From NCBI GenBank assembly GCA_016288215.1, contig JAEEYQ010000009.1:1-64000 (forward strand): a stretch of DNA of 64,000 bases, written 5' to 3'. Positions 43,111-51,026 of the stretch are shown here, piece after piece; within the stretch, counting starts at the first letter, position 1; the number at the start of each line of letters is the position of its first letter. Source of the DNA: Lentisphaeria bacterium. Its GTDB lineage: Bacteria > Verrucomicrobiota > Lentisphaeria > Oligosphaerales > Oligosphaeraceae. The position numbers and the translations under genes are program-made. The notes beneath the pieces are model-generated. The model did no database searches. It saw only the letters and a list, made by a program, of their open reading frames with translations, and was not told the origin of the DNA.

Positions 43111-44379
43111 TCATTCCTGAGCTTCCAGCAGAAACTCCGTAATAGGAAGGACTTGGATTGACTTGCCGTCCTCTTCGATGGTTGTGCGTTCCGAAAGGGT
43201 GACAAGAAGAAGATTGTCGCAGGACAGACGTTTTGCCGCATACAGCAGGGCCTTGGTTTCGCGCTGTCGCGTTTTGGGGGCGGAGATGTCGTATGTCACC
43301 TGCACCAGTTTTAGGACAACCTGCTTTCTGACCAGAACAAAATCAATCTCGCAGCCGTTTTTCCAATAGAAAAGCTCATAGTCGTTTTTCTCACGTTCCG
43401 AATAGAGTTTCAGAAAAACGATGTTCTCCATGCGCCATCCGGCATTTTCGCCATTGACGGTAATGCCCGTGAAGGCAGAAACCATTCCCATGTCCATGGC
43501 ATATGCCTTTTCGTGCTGTTGCCGCCTCAATGGCTTGTAGGAGAATTTCGCCAGCAGCTTGATGAGATAGGCCCTCTCCAAATAGCTGGCGTAATTCTGA
43601 AGGGTATGTATCCCTTTGAGCGACAATGCGTTTGCAATGTCAGAATAGTTGACCTCCCGGCAAAAATTGTCCAACAGGATGGATGACAGCTGCGAAAGGA
43701 CCTTCGGATATCGGACATTGTAGCGCCTTGTGACATCTTTGAAAAGAATCGCGTTATAGAGGGTTTTGATGTAGTTCCGTCTGTCTCGGACCAAGTGGCT
43801 TTCTGGCAGGCCCCCAACCATCGCATAGTTCTGATAAGCCTCAAGCAGACGAGCGGTACCGCGAGTGGTCGCCGGTTGCGTAGTGATATGGGAAAAATCC
43901 AGATATTCGCGGAAGGAGAATGGAAGCAGTTCGATTTCCTTATATCGTCCCGTGAGGTGTGTTCCAAGTTCCTGCGAAAGCAGATTGGAGTTGGAGCCTG
44001 TAAGGACAACATGCATTCCCTGGCGCAGCAGACGATTCACGAACAGCTCCCACCCTTCGGGATTCTGGATTTCATCCAAAAAAATGTGCTTGACATCTCC
44101 ATAGACGACATATGCCGCCTGAAGGAGCTCGTTGAACTGGCTGGACTCCAGATTCGCAAGGGATTCGTCATCGAAATTGATGTAGGCGTAGGGGACGCCG
44201 GCCTCATGAAGCGCCTGATGGCAAAGAACCGTCTTGCCTGAACGGCGCATGCCAATGACAACCTGCGCAAGAGGACTGAAAACATCCAGCTCGCACATTT
44301 GGCTCCGCCGACAATATGAGTCCAGAGGAAGGGAGTCCCGTTCCTCCTTCTGTTCAGCTATGATTCGCATGAAATCCAT
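43111..44379 (-). CDS. AAA+ ATPase of the DUF4143 family
   Basis: A 422-aa protein with Walker A GMRRSGKT (43-50), Walker B HIFLDEIQN and sensor-like LTGSNSNLLSQEL, followed by the FSFREYLDF motif and a C-terminal DUF4143 domain with a nuclease-like core (ELFYWKNGCEIDFVLV). These single-copy ATPases are common in bacterial and archaeal genomes; their role is unknown, and they often vary between close strains. ATG 44379 follows AGGTGAG; a TTG at 44382 is too close to it. The gene is clearly less GC-rich than its neighbours, which suggests horizontal transfer. It converges with the DUF4011 helicase (11 bases between the stops). Confidence 0.88.
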   Translation of the reverse strand: MDFMRIIAEQKEERDSLPLDSYCRRSQMCELDVFSPLAQVVIGMRRSGKTVLCHQALHEAGVPYAYINFDDESLANLESSQFNELLQAAYVVYGDVKHIFLDEIQNPEGWELFVNRLLRQGMHVVLTGSNSNLLSQELGTHLTGRYKEIELLPFSFREYLDFSHITTQPATTRGTARLLEAYQNYAMVGGLPESHLVRDRRNYIKTLYNAILFKDVTRRYNVRYPKVLSQLSSILLDNFCREVNYSDIANALSLKGIHTLQNYASYLERAYLIKLLAKFSYKPLRRQQHEKAYAMDMGMVSAFTGITVNGENAGWRMENIVFLKLYSEREKNDYELFYWKNGCEIDFVLVRKQVVLKLVQVTYDISAPKTRQRETKALLYAAKRLSCDNLLLVTLSERTTIEEDGKSIQVLPITEFLLEAQE

Positions 44380-44863
44380 CAACTCACCTCTTGTTCTGCA
44401 ACATCCCTACTATACATCTTTTGCAGTGTATTGCAAATCTTTCATAAAAATTTTAAGTTATACTGCAAATCTTTGTTGAGATGCCAATCGCCAAGCGGCG
44501 GCATTGCTCTTTATCTACCAAACTTTCACCGTTCTTGTGCAACAAAAAATGCATAATATCGAATGCATTTAATGAATACTCTTCTCTTGCCGCAAACCGA
44601 GGCAAAATTGGCCGAAAATCGTATCCGAAAGCGCGAAAAACGGCCTCTGATTTTTCAAAGGATGCCGCTACGGCCATTTCTGAGGCCCTCTAGCACATTA
44701 CATGCCCTAACCTGTATATTATACCTCCCCTATCCCATAGGGCCTAAAATGGCCATTTCTGCGAGCCCCGTCATTCTTGCATTTTATTTCATTATATTGC
44801 AATAGTTTTTTATGGAAAGTCGTATACGGGGTCAACTCATATGGCCGGAGGATATTACCGCGG
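44380..44863. other. 484-base intergenic region with structured repeat element
   Basis: No gene. The AT-rich part to about 44500 should hold the promoter of the DUF4143 ATPase (minus strand), but no clear -35/-10 pair was found. Copy B of the ~260-bp structured element occupies 44541-44805. Confidence 0.55.
44541..44805 (+). repeat. ~260-bp structured intergenic element, copy B
   Basis: Order of blocks: GAATGCATTTAATGAATA; CGAAAATCGTATCCGAAAG; CTCTGATTTTTCAAAGGATG; CTGTATATTATACC; GGGCCTAAAATGGCC; and GCATTTTATTTCATT at the end. It aligns almost without gaps to the copy at 62961 and is antisense to both flanking genes. Confidence 0.75.
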
Positions 44864-47551
44864 TCATTTGGCGGGAGGATATTCGGAGAAGCGGAGGGCC
44901 TTCACCCGCGCCACGCCGACAGGCTTCACAACGAGGCCGCTGTTGCGCAGGACGCCGCCGCTCTCGTCGTTAAGGGCGGCCATCGCCGCGTTGTTCTTCA
45001 GCACCTGAGTGACGAACTCGCCGGCCTCGCTGGAACAGAAGTTCCCGTCCACGAAGATGTTAGCGATATCGTTGTCCATCTGGAAGCGGATGAGCCGAAC
45101 TCCGTCCCGCAGGGGCGGCAGCGGCACGAGGCGTCCCCCATGGACCATCAGATTGCCGTGGAGGGAGATGTCCGTGCAGAGGCCGCCAGTGGAGAAGCAG
45201 AGGCGGGCCTCGCCATCGGGAGGCAGCGTCAGCTCGCACTCGCCCACGGCGGGATAGGCATGGTAGGCGTAGTTTCCGCCAGCCAGCGCGATGGCACCTT
45301 CGGCGGCGCATTTCTGCCAAATCACGTTTGGCTTGGGCGTCAACGCCGCTCCCAACCGAACATCTATGAAGCAATCGTGGAGAGTCACGTTGTTGGCGTT
45401 CTGGCGCAGCCTGAGACGGCGCCACAGGGACGTTCCGCCGCCTTTGTCCGCCAGCGAGCCGATGAGGAGGCCGCTGTTGTGGAGACCGTGGAGAATATGG
45501 CCCATGCCGTGGAGACGGGCTTTCGGGTCCGTAGTGGCCATGGCCGCAGGCGTTTCCATAAGTACTTGTCCATCAACTGTTAATACAATTTTTCCTGCTC
45601 CAAGGCGCAAAATGTATTGGTGGAACGTCTCCGTATCAAGCGGGGCCGATTTGCCTGCGTAGAAGAGGCCGACGCGACCCGGCTGGAGGGTGAGAATCTC
45701 CACGATGCCACCGCCAGCCAGCCGGAGCATGGCCCCCAAGGGGTCGTCAGTCGCCTCCAGCCGCGCCTCGAAGGCCAGCTCCACACCATGGCGGGAGGCC
45801 CCGTCATCGATGGGATAGAAGAGGTTGGGGCAACCGCCGCCCGTGTCGCGGATGCGGTAGGCACCGTCCACGATGCTTTCATTGTCACGATTGTCAAGGG
45901 CTGGATAGAAGAGACGACGCCATGGCGGCTGATTGCTCCCGCTCAGAATGACGTTCCCCTCCAGAATTGGCTTCCAGACGGGTTCGCCGAGGGGGGCCTT
46001 CAGGGTCAGCTGCAGGTCATTGCAGCCGGGGCGGAGAGCCTCCGGCGGCACCTCGTAGACATGTCGGCCCTGAATCGTGCCGCCATACTGCCATGCCACG
46101 CCGTTGGAGGCGATGTGGACCTGACTGGCATCGCCATCGGCCACCAGCGTGGCCAGCGTCTGGACGGAGACGCCCGCCCGCCGCAACGCCGCGAAATCAT
46201 CGCCAATCTCCATGCGGAAAGTCTGGCTGTCTCCAGGTTGGAGGGTGTGGGGGCGGCCAGGGAAGAGTTCAGGCAACTGGCAGAGTTCGCCACCGCCGGC
46301 CAGGCTCCCCTCGATGGTGATCCAGCCGTTGAAGCACAGCGGCGAGACATAATAGCGCTTGTTCTTGAGCTGGAGGGCCCCATAGCCAGGAGGCATCAGA
46401 TTGGCCACGACGCTCTCCACGAACATGTTGTAGTAGAAGATGCCGTCGGCGCCGGCCTGATAGGCGGCCGCCTCCCGTCCCCAGTAGGACTCGTAGGAGT
46501 CGCGGACACGGATGAGCGGGTTCTTGTCGAAAGAGGGGTAATCGATAGAGGGATAGCATTTTACGCCATATTTGTGGCAGAGGGCGATGCTGTTGGTCCA
46601 CGGCTCGAAGTGGTTGTTGCCGCCAGGGAAGACCAAATCGAAGACGCCCGCCGCCATCAGTCCCTCCCAATCAAAGCCGATGCCTTTGCAGAAGGCAGGG
46701 GAATCGGGGACGCGGATGGCCAGCAGGACGGGACGCCCGCGGCGGCGGCCGATGGCCTCCGTCGCGTCGCGAATCTGCTGAAACATGGCGCTGAGGGCGG
46801 CGGTCTCCTCGGCGGAGGCGGTGCCGCCCCACGCCACCGATTTGAAGATGCCCAGCCAACGGAAGAGATCGATGAAGATGCCGTCCAGCTCGTAGTTTTC
46901 GGCCACTTCGATGACCAGGGCCGCAAAGCGGTCGCGGATCTCCTTATGGGAGAAGTCATAGGAGCACCATGTGGCATAGGGCGGCGGCTTGTCGTAGGTG
47001 CCCATGAGATATTCGGGATGTTTCCGTTTGAAGGGCGGGAAATAGGGCACGGGATTCTCCGGCGTGTCGTACCACTCATGGGTGTCGTTGAAGCGAAATT
47101 CCGCGAAGAACTCGATGCCATGGGCCCTGGCATAGTCCAGTTCGACCTGAAGAATATCTATTTTATTCTCTGCCAACCATTTAACGGCATTTGTGCTGCC
47201 ACCGACCTTCTCCAAACTCTGGTCGTCCTGTGGCCAGGAGTAGTCTCCCAGATCGCCGTTCTTCGTCGGCATCTTCATTTGGAACGTGGTGCCGTTGATG
47301 CAGTAGATCATGGTGTTGACGGGATACTTGCACAGCCAGGTGGTCCGCTTGGCCAGAATGGCCTCCAACGTCGGGACTCCCGGATGGTAGTTCACGTCAT
47401 CGCCATCGTTGTCATAGATGACCAGGCGCGGCCGCTCCAATGCCTTCCGCTTCACCTGCGCCCACTCCGCATCGCTGAGCTCGGCGACGGCGGTCATGGC
47501 GCTGGCGGCCACCACTACAGCAGCCAGCCAAATTCCAAATTGTTTCATCAT
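44864..47551 (-). CDS. Secreted TIM-barrel glycosidase-like protein with C-terminal concanavalin-like region
   Basis: An 895-aa exported protein (signal peptide MMKQFGIWLAAVVVAASAMTAVA). Residues ~40-400 have the pattern of GHL10/DUF187-type barrels: ARAHGIEFFAEFRFNDTHEW, CSYDFSHKEIRDRFAALVIEV, YELDGIFIDLFRW and GGNNHFEPW. The Asp in DGIFIDLFRW and Glu residues in EFFAEF are candidate catalytic or ligand residues. The C-terminal ~350 residues are beta-rich (GVELAFEARLEAT...VGLFYAGKSAP...YILRLGAGKIVLTVDG), like a laminin-G/concanavalin domain. The substrate is unknown; the setting among GH36 and GH35 suggests glycans. Two motif copies on the sense strand lie at 45556 and 47156. Confidence 0.7.
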   Translation of the reverse strand: MMKQFGIWLAAVVVAASAMTAVAELSDAEWAQVKRKALERPRLVIYDNDGDDVNYHPGVPTLEAILAKRTTWLCKYPVNTMIYCINGTTFQMKMPTKNGDLGDYSWPQDDQSLEKVGGSTNAVKWLAENKIDILQVELDYARAHGIEFFAEFRFNDTHEWYDTPENPVPYFPPFKRKHPEYLMGTYDKPPPYATWCSYDFSHKEIRDRFAALVIEVAENYELDGIFIDLFRWLGIFKSVAWGGTASAEETAALSAMFQQIRDATEAIGRRRGRPVLLAIRVPDSPAFCKGIGFDWEGLMAAGVFDLVFPGGNNHFEPWTNSIALCHKYGVKCYPSIDYPSFDKNPLIRVRDSYESYWGREAAAYQAGADGIFYYNMFVESVVANLMPPGYGALQLKNKRYYVSPLCFNGWITIEGSLAGGGELCQLPELFPGRPHTLQPGDSQTFRMEIGDDFAALRRAGVSVQTLATLVADGDASQVHIASNGVAWQYGGTIQGRHVYEVPPEALRPGCNDLQLTLKAPLGEPVWKPILEGNVILSGSNQPPWRRLFYPALDNRDNESIVDGAYRIRDTGGGCPNLFYPIDDGASRHGVELAFEARLEATDDPLGAMLRLAGGGIVEILTLQPGRVGLFYAGKSAPLDTETFHQYILRLGAGKIVLTVDGQVLMETPAAMATTDPKARLHGMGHILHGLHNSGLLIGSLADKGGGTSLWRRLRLRQNANNVTLHDCFIDVRLGAALTPKPNVIWQKCAAEGAIALAGGNYAYHAYPAVGECELTLPPDGEARLCFSTGGLCTDISLHGNLMVHGGRLVPLPPLRDGVRLIRFQMDNDIANIFVDGNFCSSEAGEFVTQVLKNNAAMAALNDESGGVLRNSGLVVKPVGVARVKALRFSEYPPAK
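45556..45583 (-). repeat. 28-bp palindromic motif, minus-strand intragenic copy
   Basis: On the minus strand: TTAACAGTTGATGG then ACAAGTACTTATGG, inside the codons for LTVDGQVLM. It resembles the copy at 20343. Another sense-strand copy lies at 47156-47183. Confidence 0.45.
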
Positions 47552-47588
47552 GGATGCATTCCCTCAACGGCATAAAACCATAAAAAAC

Positions 47589-47616
47589 ATATAACCTGTT
47601 TATAATCAATATGTTA
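47589..47616 (-). repeat. 28-bp palindromic motif, intergenic copy upstream of glycosidase-like gene
   Basis: On the minus strand: TAACATATTG then ATTATAAACAGGTTATAT, starting with the consensus TAACATATTG shared with the copy at 57216. It ends 38 bases before the ATG. Confidence 0.6.
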
Positions 47617-47692
47617 CACAAAAAAATCGCTTTTGACGCAACGACATGCCAGGCCTGAATCGTCACATTCCTGTTTCCTAAGTAACTATTCA

Positions 47693-48015
47693 GAACCATC
47701 CGTCAAAGCTCAATTTGTGGTAGTAATTCGGCCCCGTTGGGGCTGTAAAATCAGAGGAGACACTTTAACCCCCGGGTTTCGCTTCGTTCAACCCGAGGTT
47801 ACCTAAATTAGGCCCCTTCAGGGCCTTGCAAAAACCATGCCATGGCAAGTCCATATGCCATCGTGCCACCCAAAGAGCCGCAACGCGGCTCAATTAACGT
47901 AACCTCGGGTTGAGCAAAGCGAAACCCGAGGCAAGACCTCAACCCATGACTCCACGGCCCCAACGGGGCCGAATTACCCCGTGAAACCCGCTTTGTAGCC
48001 AAGTTCTGAACCATC
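47693..48015. mobile_element. ~320-bp non-coding inverted-repeat (REP/MITE-like) element
   Basis: Two nested inverted repeats: AATTCGGCCCCGTTGGGGC (left, near 47724) against GGCCCCAACGGGGCCGAATT (right, near 47964), and GGGTTTCGCTTCG...CCCGAGGTTAC (left) against GTAACCTCGGGTTGAGC...GCGAAACCCGAGG (right). The eight bases GAACCATC occur in direct orientation at both ends (47693-47700 and 48008-48015), like a target duplication. No open frame inside, so if mobile it is non-autonomous. Confidence 0.6.
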
Positions 48016-48032
48016 ACATTCCTAATTCCTAA

Positions 48033-48374
48033 CTACTTTTCTCCCAATTGTTTAGCCAATGTGCAGCCCAAAGCCACGCAGGAACGGCAGGGGAATTTGG
48101 TGACGGCCTTGATGGTTCGGCAGTCAGGGGCGCCGGCTTCAGCCACAAAGGCATCGATCAGATCCTGCCGTCGCGCCTCGGGCACCAGCTGCAACGCGGC
48201 GTGAAGGGCGCCGCAGCGACCCTCTGGCGCGCGTCCGCCCCCCATGGCCTTCAACGCCTCGCACAAGTCCTCCATCCCGCACAGCGCGGCCACGCTTTGG
48301 GCGCAGTTGTACATGGCGGGGGGCTGGTGGAATGTGGCATCCACCTGTTTCAGAAGAGCTTCATCAAGTTCCAT
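48033..48374 (-). CDS. C_GCAxxG_C_C family protein
   Basis: A 113-aa Cys-rich protein of the C_GCAxxG_C_C family (putative redox proteins). YNCAQSVAALCG gives the first Cys pair, GGGRAPEGRCGALHAAL the GCA-type block, and DCRTIK and PCRSCVALGCTLA the last cysteines. The family is thought to bind a metal or cofactor; members are often next to redox or transport genes. No signal peptide. It is followed eight bases downstream by the GH36 gene on the same strand in genome coordinates, but since both read leftward this gene is the distal one of the pair. Confidence 0.85.
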   Translation of the reverse strand: MELDEALLKQVDATFHQPPAMYNCAQSVAALCGMEDLCEALKAMGGGRAPEGRCGALHAALQLVPEARRQDLIDAFVAEAGAPDCRTIKAVTKFPCRSCVALGCTLAKQLGEK

Positions 48375-48382
48375 TCTTCACC

Positions 48383-50377
48383 TCATTTGACTTTGCGGTA
48401 GAACACCCAGCGGGTGCTGCGGGGTTTCTCGAAGGTCATGGTCCATTTCGCCAAATCGCTGCCCTTCATGACCTGGGGCTCCTTGCCCGGCTCATCCAAC
48501 GCATACATGGCGTTCGGGTCGATGCCGTGGAGGGAGAGGGTGAATTGGTCGTCGCGGCAGTCCTGCCGGCGGAAGACCGCAAAGAATCCGTCCGACGAGG
48601 CAGGAGAATTGAGCTGATAGGCACAATAGATTTCGGAACTGTCGAAGGCAATGTCCGTCAGCGCATAGAAGTCGCCGAGGAAATGGGGCTGGATGCGTTT
48701 GGCGATGGCGAACATGCGGCGGAACCAGTCCAGCTCCTCCGCGGAGGGCGTCCTCCGCAGCAGCATGCCGTTGAAATCCGTTGGGGTGAAGACGGTTCCG
48801 GCGGCCAGGCGGCTGAGGAAGGCATAGTCGTCGAAGAGCGGGACGGTGAACGTTTCGCCGCCGGTGATGGGAATGTAGGCGGTGGTGTTCAGCGTGATGT
48901 TCTGGGTCAGCTCGTCGCAGTTGGGGAACATGTGGGCGTCGTCGCGGCAATAGCTGTGGGAGCGGGACATCATCTGATAGTCCATGCGGCGGCCGCCGGA
49001 GGCGCAGTTTTCCAGCAGCATGTCCGGATAGCGGCGACGGAGCTCGTCCCAAAACAGATAGAGGCCGTTGATGTGCTTGATTTCGTTGACGCCGGCGCGG
49101 TCCGGCTCGTCATTGTCTCGCCAAATGGCGCGTTCGACGCCGCCGAAGTTGCAGTCCTGCCGATAGATGTCAATGCCGCTCTCTTCGATGTTGCGGCAGA
49201 TTTCGCCAATGATCCACTCGCGGGCCACGGGGTTGCCCAAATCCAGAAGGTATTGGGCAGGATTCGGATTGTTCTTCACGCGGTGGAAATACTCAGGATG
49301 CTCCTTCACGATGGGGGCCTTTTCGGTCGCCCGCTCCGGCTCGAACCACACAAGGAACTTCATGCCGGCGGCGTGGGCGGCGTCTGACACCTTTTTCATG
49401 TTGCCGTCGGGATGGGCCCACGTATTGGGGCGCCAGTCGCCCACATAGTCGTACCATCCGGGGCCGCAGTTGGGGTTCTGGTCGATTTCGCGGTATTCGC
49501 CGTACCAGTTGGCGTCCACCCAGTAGACATCGAAGACGCCCTTGAATTCCTTGTCAATGAAGTCAATGATTTTCAGCATGTTGGCATCGGTCTTGTTGCC
49601 GCCGGAGGAGCCGGAGGGGAGCCATGGCTTGAAGAGCTGTCCCTTCGAATCACGGGGGGCCTTGTATTCCAGCATCATGCGGTGGAAGAGGACCAGTCCG
49701 TCGGCGACGCTCAGGTTCTCCCGCTCCATGACGAGCATGGTGGGCAGGGCGAAACGCTCTCCAGGGCGCATATAGAAGCGGGCGCCGTCCAGTCCCACGT
49801 TCAGCCAGAAGTCCTTGGGGCACAGCTGCATGTCCGCCCGCCACGCGCCAGTCCAGCCCACGGCCAGCTCAATGCCGTTCATGGAATCAATGTCAATGCC
49901 GAAATAGGGAATCCATGCGGAGCAGGAGAGGCCTTTGTCCGTGGTCATGTGCATGTAATCGCATTCATGGCGATGCTGAAGGAGCAGGTCATGCCGCGTG
50001 AAGTCCGTGAGCCTGGTCTCCGAGCCCGTGGTGCGACGCACGCGAATCTGACGTTTGTCGCAGGGACGCCGCAGTTTCAGGGAGCAGATGTTCTCGATGA
50101 TGGCCGTCTTTTCATTGCCCGCGCATTCCAGGACGGGAATGATCTCCGTGATGGGATAGCCAGGGAAATGGCGGTACTCCACAATCAAGTTCAGTTTGCC
50201 GTCGGGCGACGTGTAGGAGATGGTTCCGGGGACCCGTTCCACAGGGGACCAGGCATCGGCGGCAAACTCCGCGCCGTCATACACAAAGGACACAGGATAG
50301 GCCTTGCTGGACTCCAAAGCCGTTTGGGCGAACGACGTGGCACAGGCCGCGCCAATGATGAACAAACTGAATTTCAT
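48383..50377 (-). CDS. Exported GH36 alpha-galactosidase
   Basis: A 664-aa glycoside hydrolase of clan GH-D. Start ATG 50377 follows AGAGGAAG and gives the signal peptide MKFSLFIIGAACATSFAQ; a longer frame to 50428 lacks a leader. Core motifs: VYWVDANWYGEY, GMKFLVWFEPERA (GH36 'WfEPEmv'), catalytic nucleophile Asp408 in IDIYRQDCNF, and LLENCASGGRR. The acid/base is probably Asp479 or Asp480 in YCRDDAHMF. GH36 enzymes remove terminal alpha-galactose from raffinose-family sugars, galactomannan or host glycans. The N-terminal beta supersandwich (about 25-280) is complete. Confidence 0.9.
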   Translation of the reverse strand: MKFSLFIIGAACATSFAQTALESSKAYPVSFVYDGAEFAADAWSPVERVPGTISYTSPDGKLNLIVEYRHFPGYPITEIIPVLECAGNEKTAIIENICSLKLRRPCDKRQIRVRRTTGSETRLTDFTRHDLLLQHRHECDYMHMTTDKGLSCSAWIPYFGIDIDSMNGIELAVGWTGAWRADMQLCPKDFWLNVGLDGARFYMRPGERFALPTMLVMERENLSVADGLVLFHRMMLEYKAPRDSKGQLFKPWLPSGSSGGNKTDANMLKIIDFIDKEFKGVFDVYWVDANWYGEYREIDQNPNCGPGWYDYVGDWRPNTWAHPDGNMKKVSDAAHAAGMKFLVWFEPERATEKAPIVKEHPEYFHRVKNNPNPAQYLLDLGNPVAREWIIGEICRNIEESGIDIYRQDCNFGGVERAIWRDNDEPDRAGVNEIKHINGLYLFWDELRRRYPDMLLENCASGGRRMDYQMMSRSHSYCRDDAHMFPNCDELTQNITLNTTAYIPITGGETFTVPLFDDYAFLSRLAAGTVFTPTDFNGMLLRRTPSAEELDWFRRMFAIAKRIQPHFLGDFYALTDIAFDSSEIYCAYQLNSPASSDGFFAVFRRQDCRDDQFTLSLHGIDPNAMYALDEPGKEPQVMKGSDLAKWTMTFEKPRSTRWVFYRKVK

Positions 50378-50427
50378 GGCTTCCTCTTTGAATGGACTAT
50401 CGAGCAGACGCCGTCTGGTCGAAATCA

Positions 50428-50455
50428 CTATAACATATTCTCTATCAATGACTTA
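50428..50455 (-). repeat. 28-bp palindromic motif between nitroreductase and GH36 genes
   Basis: On the minus strand: TAAGTCATTGATAGAG then AATATGTTATAG, four bases after the nitroreductase stop and about 50 bases before the GH36 start. The centre TTGATAGAGAA recurs inside the antiporter gene at 56885-56912. Confidence 0.6.
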
Positions 50456-50458
50456 CAA

Positions 50459-50962
50459 CTACAGATAGGTGACCGTCTCCGTCAGCGGGAGGCGATCTCC
50501 ATGCATGGGGCTGGGACCCTGGGCAGGATAGCCGACGGGAATCAGCGCCGCCGGAACCAGGTTGGACGGCAGATTGAACTGCGCCTTGACCTTCTGCGGG
50601 TCGAAGCAGCCTACCCAACAGGTGCCAAGCCCCTCGTCCGCCGCGGCCAGCAGGATGTGGACGACCGCCGACGCGGCGTCCGTGTAGCCGGTGTCCCATC
50701 CGTCATAGGAGCGGTGCCACAGGTCACCGCTGTCGTAGCAGACCAACAGCATCACAGGCGCATTGAAATGGCAGGGCGTGCAGCTGCGGATCTTCGCCAG
50801 CGCCTCCGGCGACTGGATGACGAACAGACGCGGGGCCTGCTTGTTGCAGCCCGTGGGCGCCAGCTGCGCCGCCTTGCACAGCCGGTCGATTTTCTCCTTC
50901 TCGACGGCGCGAGACTCGTAAGCACGGCATGAATAGCGTTTCGCGGCAAGCTCCAAAAACAT
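50459..50962 (-). CDS. Nitroreductase-family FMN oxidoreductase
   Basis: A 167-aa flavoprotein of the nitroreductase superfamily, typically a homodimer reducing nitro- or quinone compounds with NAD(P)H. N-terminal KRYSCRAYESRAVEKEKI (usual 'RRSvR.f...pv..e.i' FMN-binding start), LAPTGCNKQAPRLFVI and the C-terminal EGLGTCWVGCFDPQKV and ALIPVGYPAQGP. At 167 residues it is at the short end of the family. A perfect AGGAGG lies five bases before the ATG. Its stop lies 81 bases before the GH36 gene. Confidence 0.92.
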   Translation of the reverse strand: MFLELAAKRYSCRAYESRAVEKEKIDRLCKAAQLAPTGCNKQAPRLFVIQSPEALAKIRSCTPCHFNAPVMLLVCYDSGDLWHRSYDGWDTGYTDAASAVVHILLAAADEGLGTCWVGCFDPQKVKAQFNLPSNLVPAALIPVGYPAQGPSPMHGDRLPLTETVTYL

Positions 50963-51026
50963 GTTAACCTCCTGTTGATGTGGTATTTATGGTTAAGATG
51001 CCAGATGTCTTCTGAACCTCTTCCCC

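Larger units (their letters stand above)
47552..48032. other. 481-base intergenic region with inverted-repeat element
   Basis: No gene. The first ~70 bases hold an AT-rich 28-bp motif copy (47589-47616, minus strand) upstream of the secreted glycosidase-like gene. The rest is dominated by the inverted-repeat element at 47693-48015. Confidence 0.6.

Noticed and set aside
45617-47575. 652-codon plus-strand frame opposite the secreted glycosidase-like gene
   Set aside because: Same type of shadow; the minus strand has a signal peptide and family-like motifs.
47693-48015. Attachment site or tRNA remnant
   Set aside because: No tRNA cloverleaf and no integrase nearby; the dyads are better explained as REP/MITE-like arms.
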